This document shows, one piece after another, positions 53,375 to 63,412 of a DNA stretch of 64,000 bases. Numbering within the stretch: the first letter of the stretch is position 1; every line of letters starts with the position of its first letter. The stretch comes from an uncultured bacterium. Its GTDB lineage: Bacteria > Bacillota > Clostridia > Lachnospirales > Lachnospiraceae. Under the pieces are notes generated by a model that was not told the origin of the DNA, made no database searches, and was given only the letters and a program-made list of their open reading frames with translations. The stretch lies in NCBI GenBank assembly GCA_947073545.1, contig CAMTMP010000018.1, forward strand, positions 1-64,000, written 5' to 3'. The translations under genes and the position numbers were made by a program.

Positions 53375-54913
53375 ATGAGGAATACGGAAAACATGGAAAA
53401 TGCAGCAGTAATGGAGAATGTGGAGGACATGGAAGATACAGTCCGGACAAAAGAAATGGAAATGAGGCGAAAGGATTATAAAGACCTCATGGCGAAAGGC
53501 CATGTCAAAATCAATTATAGTGATTATGTAATATTTGGAGATTCAAATTCAGAAAACATCATAGAGGAATCGGATGTGGAATTATGGGCGGGGGCAGAAG
53601 TCTTACCCAGCTTTTCGGTTAAAGCCGTGATAAATAGCGGTGGCATAGACAAACTGACATGGAATAGTAGTGGAAACGTTCTGAACATGAGGAAAACCGG
53701 TAAGATATGGGATCGGGTTGGAGTCAGTTGTTGTTATGATGTCTATGCTGACACGAATCGAATTATGATCTGTTGTGACGAGGATACGCTGAGAAATGCC
53801 AATCCTTTCGGAACCAGATCATTTAAGGCGATTATGGTAAAGGCGGTATATTCCTATATTGTACCGGCATATTCCACCGTTGATCTGACGGTGTCAATGA
53901 ATCTGCACTTTTTCAAACGAGGGGGAGAGACGTCCGTCGCATACATAGGAGGGGTAGTATCAAGTACTGATACATGGACTACGGCAACGAAAAGCAGGAT
54001 CGCCAATTGGGCGGATCATAATGGCGTTATTCAGCCGAGAAACGATAAAGACTGTACAAAAGCACAAAGTAACAGCGAGGATGCCGAGTTTCATTTAGGA
54101 CTCAACGATTATGACTGCGGCGAGCAGAAGAACGATACGAATGAAGCAAAAGTCTGCTATGCGACTTTTTATTTCATGTGTGCCGTAGAACAGGCAAATT
54201 CCATTAACCACAGGCTGCTGATGTTTGACAGAGCGGATGACAAATGGAGCACAAAACTTACCGGAACTTCAACGATTTATTATGATCCCAACGGGGGAGA
54301 GATGGAACAGACACAGCAGACGTTCACGTTTGCACCGGACAAATATACCGCAGTTACGCTATATACGGCACACAGGCAGGGCTATATCCTTTCGGGATGG
54401 TATGACAGGATAGCAGACCGGTGTTATGCGCCAGGCGGTATCTTTACAGAAAACCGGGGTGTCAGGCTGACAGCCATGTGGGTTCCGGCGCAGTCATCTT
54501 ACACAGTGAACCATTTCTTCCAGAATATGGATGGCAGTTATCCGGAAACGCCGGATCGTACGGAACAGTATACGGGTCCCACGGGAGCGACCATTTCTGT
54601 GCGGGTCATGGAGCAGGAAGGGTTCTCCAGTCCGGAAAACAGCCATGTAAATATTTCCGAAGACGGTCCACAGTTTGTCAATTTGTTTTATGAGAGAAAA
54701 CAATATACAATAACATTCCTTGCCAACGGCGGCGTATTCACAAGCGGATATGACATGGAGACAGAGGATTTCATGTATGAAACGCCGGGAACCCAGATGA
54801 TGTATCCAAGGGTGGTGTCAAGGGAGGGCTACACTTATAAATGGTCAAATACATTATCGAAGATGCCTGCCGAGGATGTCACGGTAAGAGTGATCTGGAC
54901 ACCAAAGAAATAA
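53375..54913 (+). CDS. Signal-less protein with unknown N-terminal domain plus InlB-type (Listeria-Bacteroides) repeats
   Basis: N-terminal 250-aa domain homologous to next gene; 'YYDPNGGEMEQTQQTFTF...GYILSGWYDR' and 'ITFLANGGVFTSG...REGYTYKW' B-repeat motifs; no signal peptide or TM. Confidence 0.8.
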   Translation: MRNTENMENAAVMENVEDMEDTVRTKEMEMRRKDYKDLMAKGHVKINYSDYVIFGDSNSENIIEESDVELWAGAEVLPSFSVKAVINSGGIDKLTWNSSGNVLNMRKTGKIWDRVGVSCCYDVYADTNRIMICCDEDTLRNANPFGTRSFKAIMVKAVYSYIVPAYSTVDLTVSMNLHFFKRGGETSVAYIGGVVSSTDTWTTATKSRIANWADHNGVIQPRNDKDCTKAQSNSEDAEFHLGLNDYDCGEQKNDTNEAKVCYATFYFMCAVEQANSINHRLLMFDRADDKWSTKLTGTSTIYYDPNGGEMEQTQQTFTFAPDKYTAVTLYTAHRQGYILSGWYDRIADRCYAPGGIFTENRGVRLTAMWVPAQSSYTVNHFFQNMDGSYPETPDRTEQYTGPTGATISVRVMEQEGFSSPENSHVNISEDGPQFVNLFYERKQYTITFLANGGVFTSGYDMETEDFMYETPGTQMMYPRVVSREGYTYKWSNTLSKMPAEDVTVRVIWTPKK

Positions 54914-54940
54914 GGACAAAAACAAGGAGGGACGGCAGCG

Positions 54941-57487
54941 ATGGATGATAATATAAAAACAATAGCAACGGAGAACAAAAGGCTTGGCGGGGACATGGGA
55001 GAAGTGGACGGCACATTGAAGCCGCTGCTTCAATGCGAATATGTCATGAAGGCTCTGCAGAACGGCAAACATATCAATGACCTGACATGGAACAGCATGG
55101 GCGATAAATCGAATTATAATGCGGACGGTGCGATTAAGTTTCCTGTATGGCACCGGTGTGGAGTAAGCTGCTGCGCTGACGGAAAGAACGAAACGCCGCA
55201 TTATATCGTGGGAGATTATGACAGATGCATAGAAGATACGCACGGTAACAAATACTTTAAGGCAGTCATGATAAGAGGGGAACTCAAGGTTACGGTTCCC
55301 GCCTATACGACGGCATATGTCTATGTCACGATGGCAGCGAGCCTGTTCAAATTTGGCGGAGATACATCAAGCACATGGGTGGGAGGTATTGTTTCGGACT
55401 CCGATTTTTGGAAAACGGTCAAGGACAGCAATCATAATGGGTGGGCAACTTGTGAAAACAGCGGTTTATTGCCGGCTAATGACGAGGATCATGTTACGAT
55501 CATACAAAGCGATAACGAGGATTATTCATCATGCGAGTTGGGAATTGTCAATTACAAGGCTGACGAGATTACCAATGAGACAGAGCAGGAAATCCATCAG
55601 GAGGCAAAACCTGTCTATATTGTATGTACAGTGGAAAAAGCGAGTACCATCAATCAACGACTGATGGTTGTGGATAATATACCGGGCTTGAATACTATAG
55701 ATGCGGACGTCTTGTTCCGGGCGAAGATTATCTATACCGGGGAAGCCGTCGATACGGAGGAAAAGCACGAGTATGTGTTCAGCTATAAACGTCCGACTGC
55801 CGTGAAATTCAGAAAGCCGGAACGCCCCGGATACCAGTTAGGCTGGCTGGAGGAAGCCACGGGAAGATACTATCCGTCAACATGTTATTTTGGCGAGCAA
55901 AGAGGAATCAAACTGACGGCACAGTGGACGGCGCTTTCCGTAGTTTACGATGTGGAGCATTATCTCCAAAAGACGGACGGCACTTATTCCAATGAGCCGG
56001 ATTACATAATAACCGCCAGAAATCTGGCGGATGCCGACGCCTTTGCTCCGGTAAAGCAATATGCGGGTTATGGCAAGCCAAACTGGGAACCGGCGACAGT
56101 TAAGGGAGACGGGAGTACGGTAATCAAATGCTATTATCCCATTTTAGAGTTTCCCATAGAATTTTGTGCCAACGGCGGTACGTTTCGTGAGGACGGAACC
56201 GATTTCCGTGTCTGCACAGAGGTGTATTCCAAACGGCTTATGGTCTTTCCACCGGATTTGAATGCGCGGGAAGGATATAAGTTTGAACGCTGGGAGCCGA
56301 AACTGCCTGACGCTATGCCGGCTAAGAAAGTGACGACAAGGGCGGTGTGGACAAAACTGAACAATTATTATGTGGAGTATGAAGGGGAGGGCGCCACAGG
56401 GGGCGTGATGCCGAGACAGACCCTTGAACTGAACCAGTACCAGAAGTTGGATGCAAATACCTATGTGCGGCAGTACGAGGTTTTATTTGATATTGACGGA
56501 GAGGAGCAGACAAGTTCAAAACGGGCAGAGTATTTGTTTACCGGTTGGGCAAAAGTAAGCGGTGGCCCCAAAGTCTATGATGACGAATCCTTTGTCCGCA
56601 ATCTGACGAACGCGGCAGAAGCCACGGTGACACTTTATGCGGCATGGGAACCGCAGGGAGTCGAGCCGCCCCGCCCTGCGGAGAACGGTTTCTACTTTGA
56701 CGGGTGGTATGAAGATAAGGAATGTAAGATAAGAGCCACAACTGTCGAAGGACAGTATATTCCATCAGAAAATACGACACTGTATGGGCAGATGATAAGT
56801 AAAGAAATACCGGAGATAAGCTGGTATCAGGATGAGCAGGAACCGGTTGAAACACGAAGGATTTATGCCCGGTGGAGCAAAGACAGTAAGATTAAGTCTT
56901 ATGTGGTGCATCTGTTTTGCAATGAGGATGAGGTTTACTTTAATGCAAATATATTGCCGGATGGCGCTGAGTTGTTGGAGCAAGGCGGAATTTCCGTTAA
57001 AACGCCAGAGGATGATTCCGACATGGTACTTGTTGATATGACCGAAATCTTTAAGGAGAATACGAACGGTGGGGTATATACATTTACGGTACAGCCTCAG
57101 ATAGAGGGCGTTGTGACGAGCCCCTGCGGGGATGCGGAAATTACAGCATTGGCAAGACCGGAGAATTTGGGCTGGCAAGAGCCGTATACTGCGGTATGGG
57201 ATGGCGTTGAAGAGGCGGAGTATTATTTATTGTGGATGGTTGATGAAGATGGGAATTTGCTTAATGATGTTTATGATTTTGGACAGTTAAAAGATGTGTT
57301 GAAAGTAAATGAACAAAATCGTATTGTGGTATATGCCAGTGGAAATGCAGAGGAAAGTATAGATCTGAGTGTAGTTTTTGATTTGACACTTATGTCGATG
57401 AGTTATCAAGTGTTGGCATATAGTGACCAAAAAAATGTATATACTCCGCAATATGATAAACCAACGAGTGTAGTCACTTCTTGGTAA
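54941..57487 (+). CDS. Paralogous signal-less protein with unknown N-terminal domain, multiple InlB-type repeats
   Basis: Shares LTWNSxG...GVSCC...FKAVMxx...VPAYxT...FGGxTSxxxxGGIVSxxDxW with 53375-54913; repeats 'FCANGGTFREDG...EGYKFERWEPK', 'YLFTGWAKVSGG', 'FYFDGWYEDKECK'. Confidence 0.8.
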   Translation: MDDNIKTIATENKRLGGDMGEVDGTLKPLLQCEYVMKALQNGKHINDLTWNSMGDKSNYNADGAIKFPVWHRCGVSCCADGKNETPHYIVGDYDRCIEDTHGNKYFKAVMIRGELKVTVPAYTTAYVYVTMAASLFKFGGDTSSTWVGGIVSDSDFWKTVKDSNHNGWATCENSGLLPANDEDHVTIIQSDNEDYSSCELGIVNYKADEITNETEQEIHQEAKPVYIVCTVEKASTINQRLMVVDNIPGLNTIDADVLFRAKIIYTGEAVDTEEKHEYVFSYKRPTAVKFRKPERPGYQLGWLEEATGRYYPSTCYFGEQRGIKLTAQWTALSVVYDVEHYLQKTDGTYSNEPDYIITARNLADADAFAPVKQYAGYGKPNWEPATVKGDGSTVIKCYYPILEFPIEFCANGGTFREDGTDFRVCTEVYSKRLMVFPPDLNAREGYKFERWEPKLPDAMPAKKVTTRAVWTKLNNYYVEYEGEGATGGVMPRQTLELNQYQKLDANTYVRQYEVLFDIDGEEQTSSKRAEYLFTGWAKVSGGPKVYDDESFVRNLTNAAEATVTLYAAWEPQGVEPPRPAENGFYFDGWYEDKECKIRATTVEGQYIPSENTTLYGQMISKEIPEISWYQDEQEPVETRRIYARWSKDSKIKSYVVHLFCNEDEVYFNANILPDGAELLEQGGISVKTPEDDSDMVLVDMTEIFKENTNGGVYTFTVQPQIEGVVTSPCGDAEITALARPENLGWQEPYTAVWDGVEEAEYYLLWMVDEDGNLLNDVYDFGQLKDVLKVNEQNRIVVYASGNAEESIDLSVVFDLTLMSMSYQVLAYSDQKNVYTPQYDKPTSVVTSW

Positions 57488-57499
57488 GGAGATGGATTT

Positions 57500-60400
57500 A
57501 TGAAACGAAGAAGGCAAAGAAAAAAACACCGCTTTTTTGCTGCTTTACTCTGTTTTTGTATGCTGTTTACGATGCCGGGAATACAAAATGTATTCCCGGT
57601 AATTGCGGCAGGACAGGAGGAAAGTTTTCGACAAGAAAGTATTATTACGGCATTTGATCCTTTATCAGAGGAAGTTAAAGAACAGACTGTATTCACGGGA
57701 ACGGACAGGTGTGAGTTAGATTTGCCCGAAGAATTAACAGTCTATTTGTTGCGGAAATCCTCCGAACAGAAAGCGGAAGAAAGCGAACAGGAAAATATTG
57801 GGGAAACCAATGATATAGAGAAAAATTCTGATACAGAAACTAGGGACGAACAGCCGGAGGATGACGGTGAATCAGCAGAGAAAACGGACGAAACAGACAC
57901 CGAAGATGAAGAAGGCGGTACAGGGGAAAGTGTGCCCGTAGAGGAACAGGGTAAAAGCGAAACCGAACAGGAAAGTATGCCCTCGGAGGAACAGCAGGAA
58001 AGTGCGCCCGCACAGGAAACCCATACCGTCACCATGCAGGAATATCTAGCGGAGAATGTGATTCCCGTGCAGACCTTGGAGGACACACAGACAGAAAAGC
58101 AGGAAGAAACCGTTACGATAGACGGTGTGACATGGCAGTCTGAGCCAGAATATGACGGAAGTATGGAGGGAACATATACCTTTACCGCTGTTTTGCCCGA
58201 TGGCTATACACTGGCGGAGGGTGTCAGCCTGCCGGAAATTATGGTAACGGTAGAGAGCGGCATAGACGCTATCATACAGACATTGCGCGACCGGATAGCG
58301 GCACTGCCGGATGCGGAAGAATACCTTGCCTTAGAACCAAATATGGAGGATGAGGATGCCTATGCGGAATGGGAGGAAAAGCTGTATGTGTACGCAGAAG
58401 AAACACTTGCCATTTGGGAGGAATATGAGGCGCTGACAGAAGAACAGAAGGCGCAAATGTCAGAAGAAGAACTGATAAAACTGACGGCATGGGTGGAGAT
58501 TGCGGAAACACTTGCAGAAAGCAGTCAGGTCATGGCGGCAGATGGTGTTTCGCACACGCATTGTTTCTGCGGCGGAAATATAAATGCGGGAGACCATACT
58601 AATACTGACCATACAAATGATTTTGCGTATAATAAGATTCTTACTTCAAATGCCAGTAATAAGCTCCTGATTGATGGGATAGTGAAGGAGAATTATACCC
58701 TTACATCGGGGAGTTATTATTTGGGGGATGATGTAACACTAAATTCGGAGCTTATCATTGAAGATAATAGTACAGTTTATATTTGTCTGAATGGAAAAAA
58801 ATTAGAGAATATTAACACAACGGGGTGTGTTATTTGCGTAGGAAAAGGCAGTACCTTCACGCTTTGCGATTGCGATAATAGCGAAAAAGGATGTATTAGA
58901 GAAGGAAAGGGACATACTGATACTGATGGAAAATTTCGTGGTGGAGCAATATATATGTACTCTAAAGCCACATTTAATATGTTTGGTGGAGTAATTATAC
59001 AAAATGAAGCTGAGAATGGTGGCGGCGGAATTTATTCCGCTGGTAACGCTGATGAGTTTTGTACATTTAATATGTATGGTGGAGAAATTATAAATAATTC
59101 TACTAAAGGGCAGGGAGGGGGAATACTTACTTTAAAAACCCATATAAAAATATTCGGAGGTAATATTGAGGAAAACACTGCTGGTACTCAAGGTGGAGGA
59201 ATATATGTGGATGGCGATATAACAATATCGGACGCATCTATTATCAATAACAAAGCTAATCAACTTGGCGGTGGTCTATGTTCTGGGCTGAATGCAGTGC
59301 TCTCTATATCTGGTGCGGTAGATATTTCTGGCAACACGGGTAAGAATGGTGCAGTAGATAATGTTTTTTTAAGAAATAACGTGTTGATTAATGTTATCAG
59401 TAATTTAGAAGGCTCGTCCATTGGAGTTAATGTACAAATGTCGCCGACACCGACAAAACCTGCTCCTGTACAAGTGGCAGGTGGAAAAGAATATGGAATC
59501 ACGGCTGCTGACTGGAGTTGCTTTTTTAGTGATAAAGATGGCTATGAGATTTTGTGGAAGGAAACAACAGATAATTCGGGAAAATCACTCAATGAGTTAT
59601 GGCTGGCTTTACCGGGAAGCTGCGACCTCGGAGGGTTTGACCTATCGGCAAGTGGTGCAACGCTTTCTCCGTCATTTGATCCGGACACTACAAGATATAC
59701 CTCGACGGTTGCTAACAGCGTTGATGAAGTCGGTATTACGGCAACACTGGCAGATACGGCGGCAGGGGCAGACATTACAATCAAAATTAACGATGGTACG
59801 GCAGAAGAAATGGGAAATGGGGTGCCGAAAACAGTTAATCTTGTCGAGGGCAAGAATACGATTGCAGTTACCGTAACTTCCGGCGGAGTGTCGAAAATAT
59901 ACACCATTGAGATTACAAGGGAAGAAGCTCCGACTGGTTTTACTGTTACTCTCAACGGCAATGGTGGCAGCGCCGGAACGAATGTTACTTCCTATGTTCC
60001 GGGAACGAAAGTAACATTGCCGATAGACTGGACGAAAACGGGCTATGAATTTGCAGGCTGGTACGACAATGAGAACTGCACTGGAACAGAAGTAAAAGAG
60101 ATTTCTGCCACAGCGACCGGGGACAAGGAATATTGGGCAGGCTGGACGCCCAACACCTATCAGGTGACATTTGATTACCACGGCGCAGACGATGGAAATA
60201 CCACCGCGAGCAAAAACGTGGCTTACGACAGCAAATATGGCGCACTCCCCATGCCTTCCAAAAGAGGATATACCTTCAAAGGCTGGTACACCGAAGCGGA
60301 CGGGCAGGGCAGTGAAGTCGATGCGGACACGGTTGTAACGAAAACCTCCGACCATGCCCTTCATGCTTGGTGGAAGGATGAGACACCGCCCAATAAACCC

Positions 60401-63331
60401 GTGCTGCAGGATGGCGTGACCCTGCCTGCGGATTGGACAAATGCACAGAACAAAATCCCGCTGAAGCTGTATGACGGCGTGGGTGTGACCGGGCTGATGG
60501 TAAGCGTTGACGGAAGTCCTTTCGCAGAAGTAAACGGTTTTCCGGGTGGAACAGGCAGCGTGCTTTATGATTACGCCCCTGTTCCGGAGGGAGAGCATAC
60601 TTATCAGTTTAAGACAAAAGACGCGGCAGGCAACATTTCCGCTGCAAGTGATATTTTTACGGTCAGACTGGATAAGAAAAAACCTGTGATCGGTACGCTC
60701 ACTTACGAGAACAAGGCAAAGGACTTTTTGAACTGGATTATCGGCAAAAAAAGTATGATTGTCCATGTGCCTGTCACGGATGAGGGCAGCGGCGTGGAAA
60801 AGATCAGCTACACACTGACGCCGAGAAACGCAGACGGCGGCCTTGACGGAAGCAGCGCGGAGACAAAGACAGCGGCGGTTAAGGTTGGGGGGGGGGTAGA
60901 AATCACATTTGATGTTGATTTCAGAGGAACCATTGCCATAGGCTGTACCGACAGGGCGGGCAATGCCGCTGACAGCGTAACCATAGGTACGGCAGGCGCG
61001 GGCGGCGTGATCGTGGAGGATACCGCGCCGGAGATCACCGCTGATGTAAGAGCGGAGTATTACGATACCGCCGAGGATATCCATGTGACGGTAAAGGATG
61101 ACACGAAAAATGCTATCACAGCGGGAATCGCCACTGTCACCTATCAGGTCGGGAATGACACGACAAAGTCTGTCACCTTTGATACAAGTGTATTGCAGGC
61201 AGAGATTACCTTTACCGTCCCTGCATCAGAGATATCCACGGGCGTCACGGAAATAATGTGCAGCGCCACGGACAACGCCGGAAATGAAGCGTCAAAGCGC
61301 TTTATCGTAAAGGTCAAAGGACCGGAGAAAAAGCCTGCGGCGGCAATCGATTATCGGGAAGAAAAGTTGAAAAACCTCGTGCCCGGTGAAAAATACGCCA
61401 TAGACGGGACGGAATATACAGCGGACGGGGAAGGATGCATACCGATCGCAGAGGGCTGGTTTGACAGTACCCTCAGCATCATCAAAAAGGGCAGCGGCAG
61501 TGAGACCACAGACAGTCCGGCGCAGAGTCTTCCCATCCCGGCAAGACCCGCAAAACCCACACCTACGGGCGCAGATGTGACTACGCCAGGGGGGACGGGA
61601 AAGCTGACCGGACTGACAGCGAATGTCACCTACGAGATTTCCACGGACGGCGGCAAGACGTGGGTGAGCGAGACGGCAAACGGAAGCGGCGAGATCACAG
61701 GGCTTGCACCCGGCACTTATGTGGTGCGTGTAAAAGCCGGAGCCGCAAACTTTGCCAGTGAAAACAGCGATTCCGCGAAGATAAACGCCTATAAAGTCAA
61801 AGTGACCTTTATGGCAAATGGGGAGAAGTATCAAGAGATTACGTTAGATTACGGCACCGACCTGACAGATGTTCCGGCCGTGCCGCCGAAAAAGGACGCG
61901 GGAGACCAGACCTATACAGGCCGGTGGTGCAGCGATGAGCAGGGTACCCCTGCGGTATTCACCGACATCACGGCGGATATGACAGTCTATGCGGTCTACA
62001 CAAAAGTCTATGCGGTTACTATGCAGAGAGGCACAGGCTATACCCTGTCGGCAGAGACAGGCAGTGAAAGCCCCGTCAAGGAGGGCGAAAGCTTTACCTT
62101 CCGCTTTGCGTTAAGCAAGGGTTACCAAAAGACTGCCGGTTTTGCGGTGAAAGTGAACGGTGTCAAAGTGGAACTGACGGCGGCGGAGCCATACACCTAT
62201 ACCATTGCGGACATCCGGGAAAACAAGACCGTCACCGTGGAGGGTGTGGCCAAGAAACCGGAAAAACCGTCAGATCCCGGCGGAGATAAAGACGAGGAGG
62301 ACGACCCGGAACCGGAGGAGTCTACACCGGACACCGGAGACCAGACGCCGGGGAATCCCACACCCAGACCGCCCGTAAACCCGCCGGATACACCCAAACC
62401 GCCTGCACCGGACACTGCATCCATGACGGATAAAGGGCCGGAGGGCAGACCGGAAAGCATACCCGCGGCAGAAAAGGAGCCGGAGGACAGACCGGTCACC
62501 ACACCGAAACAGGAGGAAGCCGGGAAGCCGGAAGAAGAATCCGGAGCAGGCGGAGAAAAAGCGGGCATGCCGGAAGCGGACAGCGCGGATGACCGGACGC
62601 AGGTGCCGGACGCTACAGATTCCGGGAAGCTGTCAGATGGCACGAAGATACAAACGGCGGAAGTGAAGATCGGAAACGGCAAGGTCATCGTGACGGTGGT
62701 ATGTGAGGAAGAGAAGTGTACCGCAGTCGTGGCGGATACCGAAGCAGTCGTAAAGGCGGTACTGACGCCCGGCCGGCAGGAGATCGTAAACAGCGGCGAG
62801 ACCATAGAGATCCGGGTAGACGTGACGGATATTTCCGAAAAGGTGCCCGCACAGGATAAGGAAGTGATCGAGAGAGGCATCGAAGCGTACAGGGAAGAAG
62901 TGCCGGGGCTTGTGCTTGGCATGTACGTTGATATTTCCATGTTCATTAAGATCGGGGATGGAGACTGGAACGCCATCACGGAGACGGATGCACCCATAGA
63001 AGTGGTGGTCAGTATCCCCGAAAAACTGCTGGGTGGCGGCAGAGAATACTACATCATCCGCGCTCATAACGGCGAATATACCTTTATGAATGATTTGGAC
63101 GATGTGCCGGATACCATCACCATCAGCACGGATCTGTTTTCGAGCTACGCTATCGCCTACGTGGAGACAGAAAGCACAGACACAGACGCAGAATGCGGGC
63201 TATGCCATATCTGTCCTACTTTCCTTGGACTATGTTACTTTATCTGGCTGGCGGTTATTTTAGCAGTCATTCTGATCGTGATACTTGTGGTATGGCGCCG
63301 GAGGAAAGAGGAGGCGGAGGAACAGAGTTAA
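57500..63331 (+). CDS. Giant membrane-anchored surface protein: acidic region, polymorphic beta-helix-like GGGI repeats, cadherin-like/InlB B-repeats, C-terminal TM
   Basis: Signal peptide (FFAALLCFCMLFTMPGIQNVFPVIA); GGGIYSAG/GGGILTLK/GGGIYVDG repeats; 'VTLNGNGGSAGTNVTSYVPGTKVTLPIDWTKTGYEFAGWYDNENCTG'; C-terminal 'CGLCHICPTFLGLCYFIWLAVILAVILIVILVVWRRRKE'. Confidence 0.88.
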   Translation: MKRRRQRKKHRFFAALLCFCMLFTMPGIQNVFPVIAAGQEESFRQESIITAFDPLSEEVKEQTVFTGTDRCELDLPEELTVYLLRKSSEQKAEESEQENIGETNDIEKNSDTETRDEQPEDDGESAEKTDETDTEDEEGGTGESVPVEEQGKSETEQESMPSEEQQESAPAQETHTVTMQEYLAENVIPVQTLEDTQTEKQEETVTIDGVTWQSEPEYDGSMEGTYTFTAVLPDGYTLAEGVSLPEIMVTVESGIDAIIQTLRDRIAALPDAEEYLALEPNMEDEDAYAEWEEKLYVYAEETLAIWEEYEALTEEQKAQMSEEELIKLTAWVEIAETLAESSQVMAADGVSHTHCFCGGNINAGDHTNTDHTNDFAYNKILTSNASNKLLIDGIVKENYTLTSGSYYLGDDVTLNSELIIEDNSTVYICLNGKKLENINTTGCVICVGKGSTFTLCDCDNSEKGCIREGKGHTDTDGKFRGGAIYMYSKATFNMFGGVIIQNEAENGGGGIYSAGNADEFCTFNMYGGEIINNSTKGQGGGILTLKTHIKIFGGNIEENTAGTQGGGIYVDGDITISDASIINNKANQLGGGLCSGLNAVLSISGAVDISGNTGKNGAVDNVFLRNNVLINVISNLEGSSIGVNVQMSPTPTKPAPVQVAGGKEYGITAADWSCFFSDKDGYEILWKETTDNSGKSLNELWLALPGSCDLGGFDLSASGATLSPSFDPDTTRYTSTVANSVDEVGITATLADTAAGADITIKINDGTAEEMGNGVPKTVNLVEGKNTIAVTVTSGGVSKIYTIEITREEAPTGFTVTLNGNGGSAGTNVTSYVPGTKVTLPIDWTKTGYEFAGWYDNENCTGTEVKEISATATGDKEYWAGWTPNTYQVTFDYHGADDGNTTASKNVAYDSKYGALPMPSKRGYTFKGWYTEADGQGSEVDADTVVTKTSDHALHAWWKDETPPNKPVLQDGVTLPADWTNAQNKIPLKLYDGVGVTGLMVSVDGSPFAEVNGFPGGTGSVLYDYAPVPEGEHTYQFKTKDAAGNISAASDIFTVRLDKKKPVIGTLTYENKAKDFLNWIIGKKSMIVHVPVTDEGSGVEKISYTLTPRNADGGLDGSSAETKTAAVKVGGGVEITFDVDFRGTIAIGCTDRAGNAADSVTIGTAGAGGVIVEDTAPEITADVRAEYYDTAEDIHVTVKDDTKNAITAGIATVTYQVGNDTTKSVTFDTSVLQAEITFTVPASEISTGVTEIMCSATDNAGNEASKRFIVKVKGPEKKPAAAIDYREEKLKNLVPGEKYAIDGTEYTADGEGCIPIAEGWFDSTLSIIKKGSGSETTDSPAQSLPIPARPAKPTPTGADVTTPGGTGKLTGLTANVTYEISTDGGKTWVSETANGSGEITGLAPGTYVVRVKAGAANFASENSDSAKINAYKVKVTFMANGEKYQEITLDYGTDLTDVPAVPPKKDAGDQTYTGRWCSDEQGTPAVFTDITADMTVYAVYTKVYAVTMQRGTGYTLSAETGSESPVKEGESFTFRFALSKGYQKTAGFAVKVNGVKVELTAAEPYTYTIADIRENKTVTVEGVAKKPEKPSDPGGDKDEEDDPEPEESTPDTGDQTPGNPTPRPPVNPPDTPKPPAPDTASMTDKGPEGRPESIPAAEKEPEDRPVTTPKQEEAGKPEEESGAGGEKAGMPEADSADDRTQVPDATDSGKLSDGTKIQTAEVKIGNGKVIVTVVCEEEKCTAVVADTEAVVKAVLTPGRQEIVNSGETIEIRVDVTDISEKVPAQDKEVIERGIEAYREEVPGLVLGMYVDISMFIKIGDGDWNAITETDAPIEVVVSIPEKLLGGGREYYIIRAHNGEYTFMNDLDDVPDTITISTDLFSSYAIAYVETESTDTDAECGLCHICPTFLGLCYFIWLAVILAVILIVILVVWRRRKEEAEEQS
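60887..60896 (+). repeat. Poly-G(10) homopolymer within coding sequence
   Basis: aaggtt GGGGGGGGGG tagaaatc; in frame as GTT GGG GGG GGG GTA GAA. Confidence 0.9.
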
Positions 63332-63355
63332 GAATTTACTAGAATGAGAGAGGAC

Positions 63356-63390
63356 AGGGCAGGGATAAAGAAATTTATCGCCTGCCCTCT
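63356..63390. terminator. Terminator-like hairpin
   Basis: GGGCAGGGATAAA...TTTATCGCCTGCCC. Confidence 0.6.
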
Positions 63391-63412
63391 CTGCGGTAAT
63401 ATTTTCGGTTGA

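Noticed and set aside
59672-61084. 470-aa minus-strand ORF and many other long antisense ORFs (e.g. 10891-12123, 20883-21887, 12314-13228, 2308-2865)
   Set aside because: They lie opposite well-supported genes, lack recognisable domains and RBS, and are expected shadow ORFs in this codon composition.
61588-61594. G6 tract later in the same surface gene
   Set aside because: Too short to be a convincing hypermutable tract compared with the G10 at 60887.
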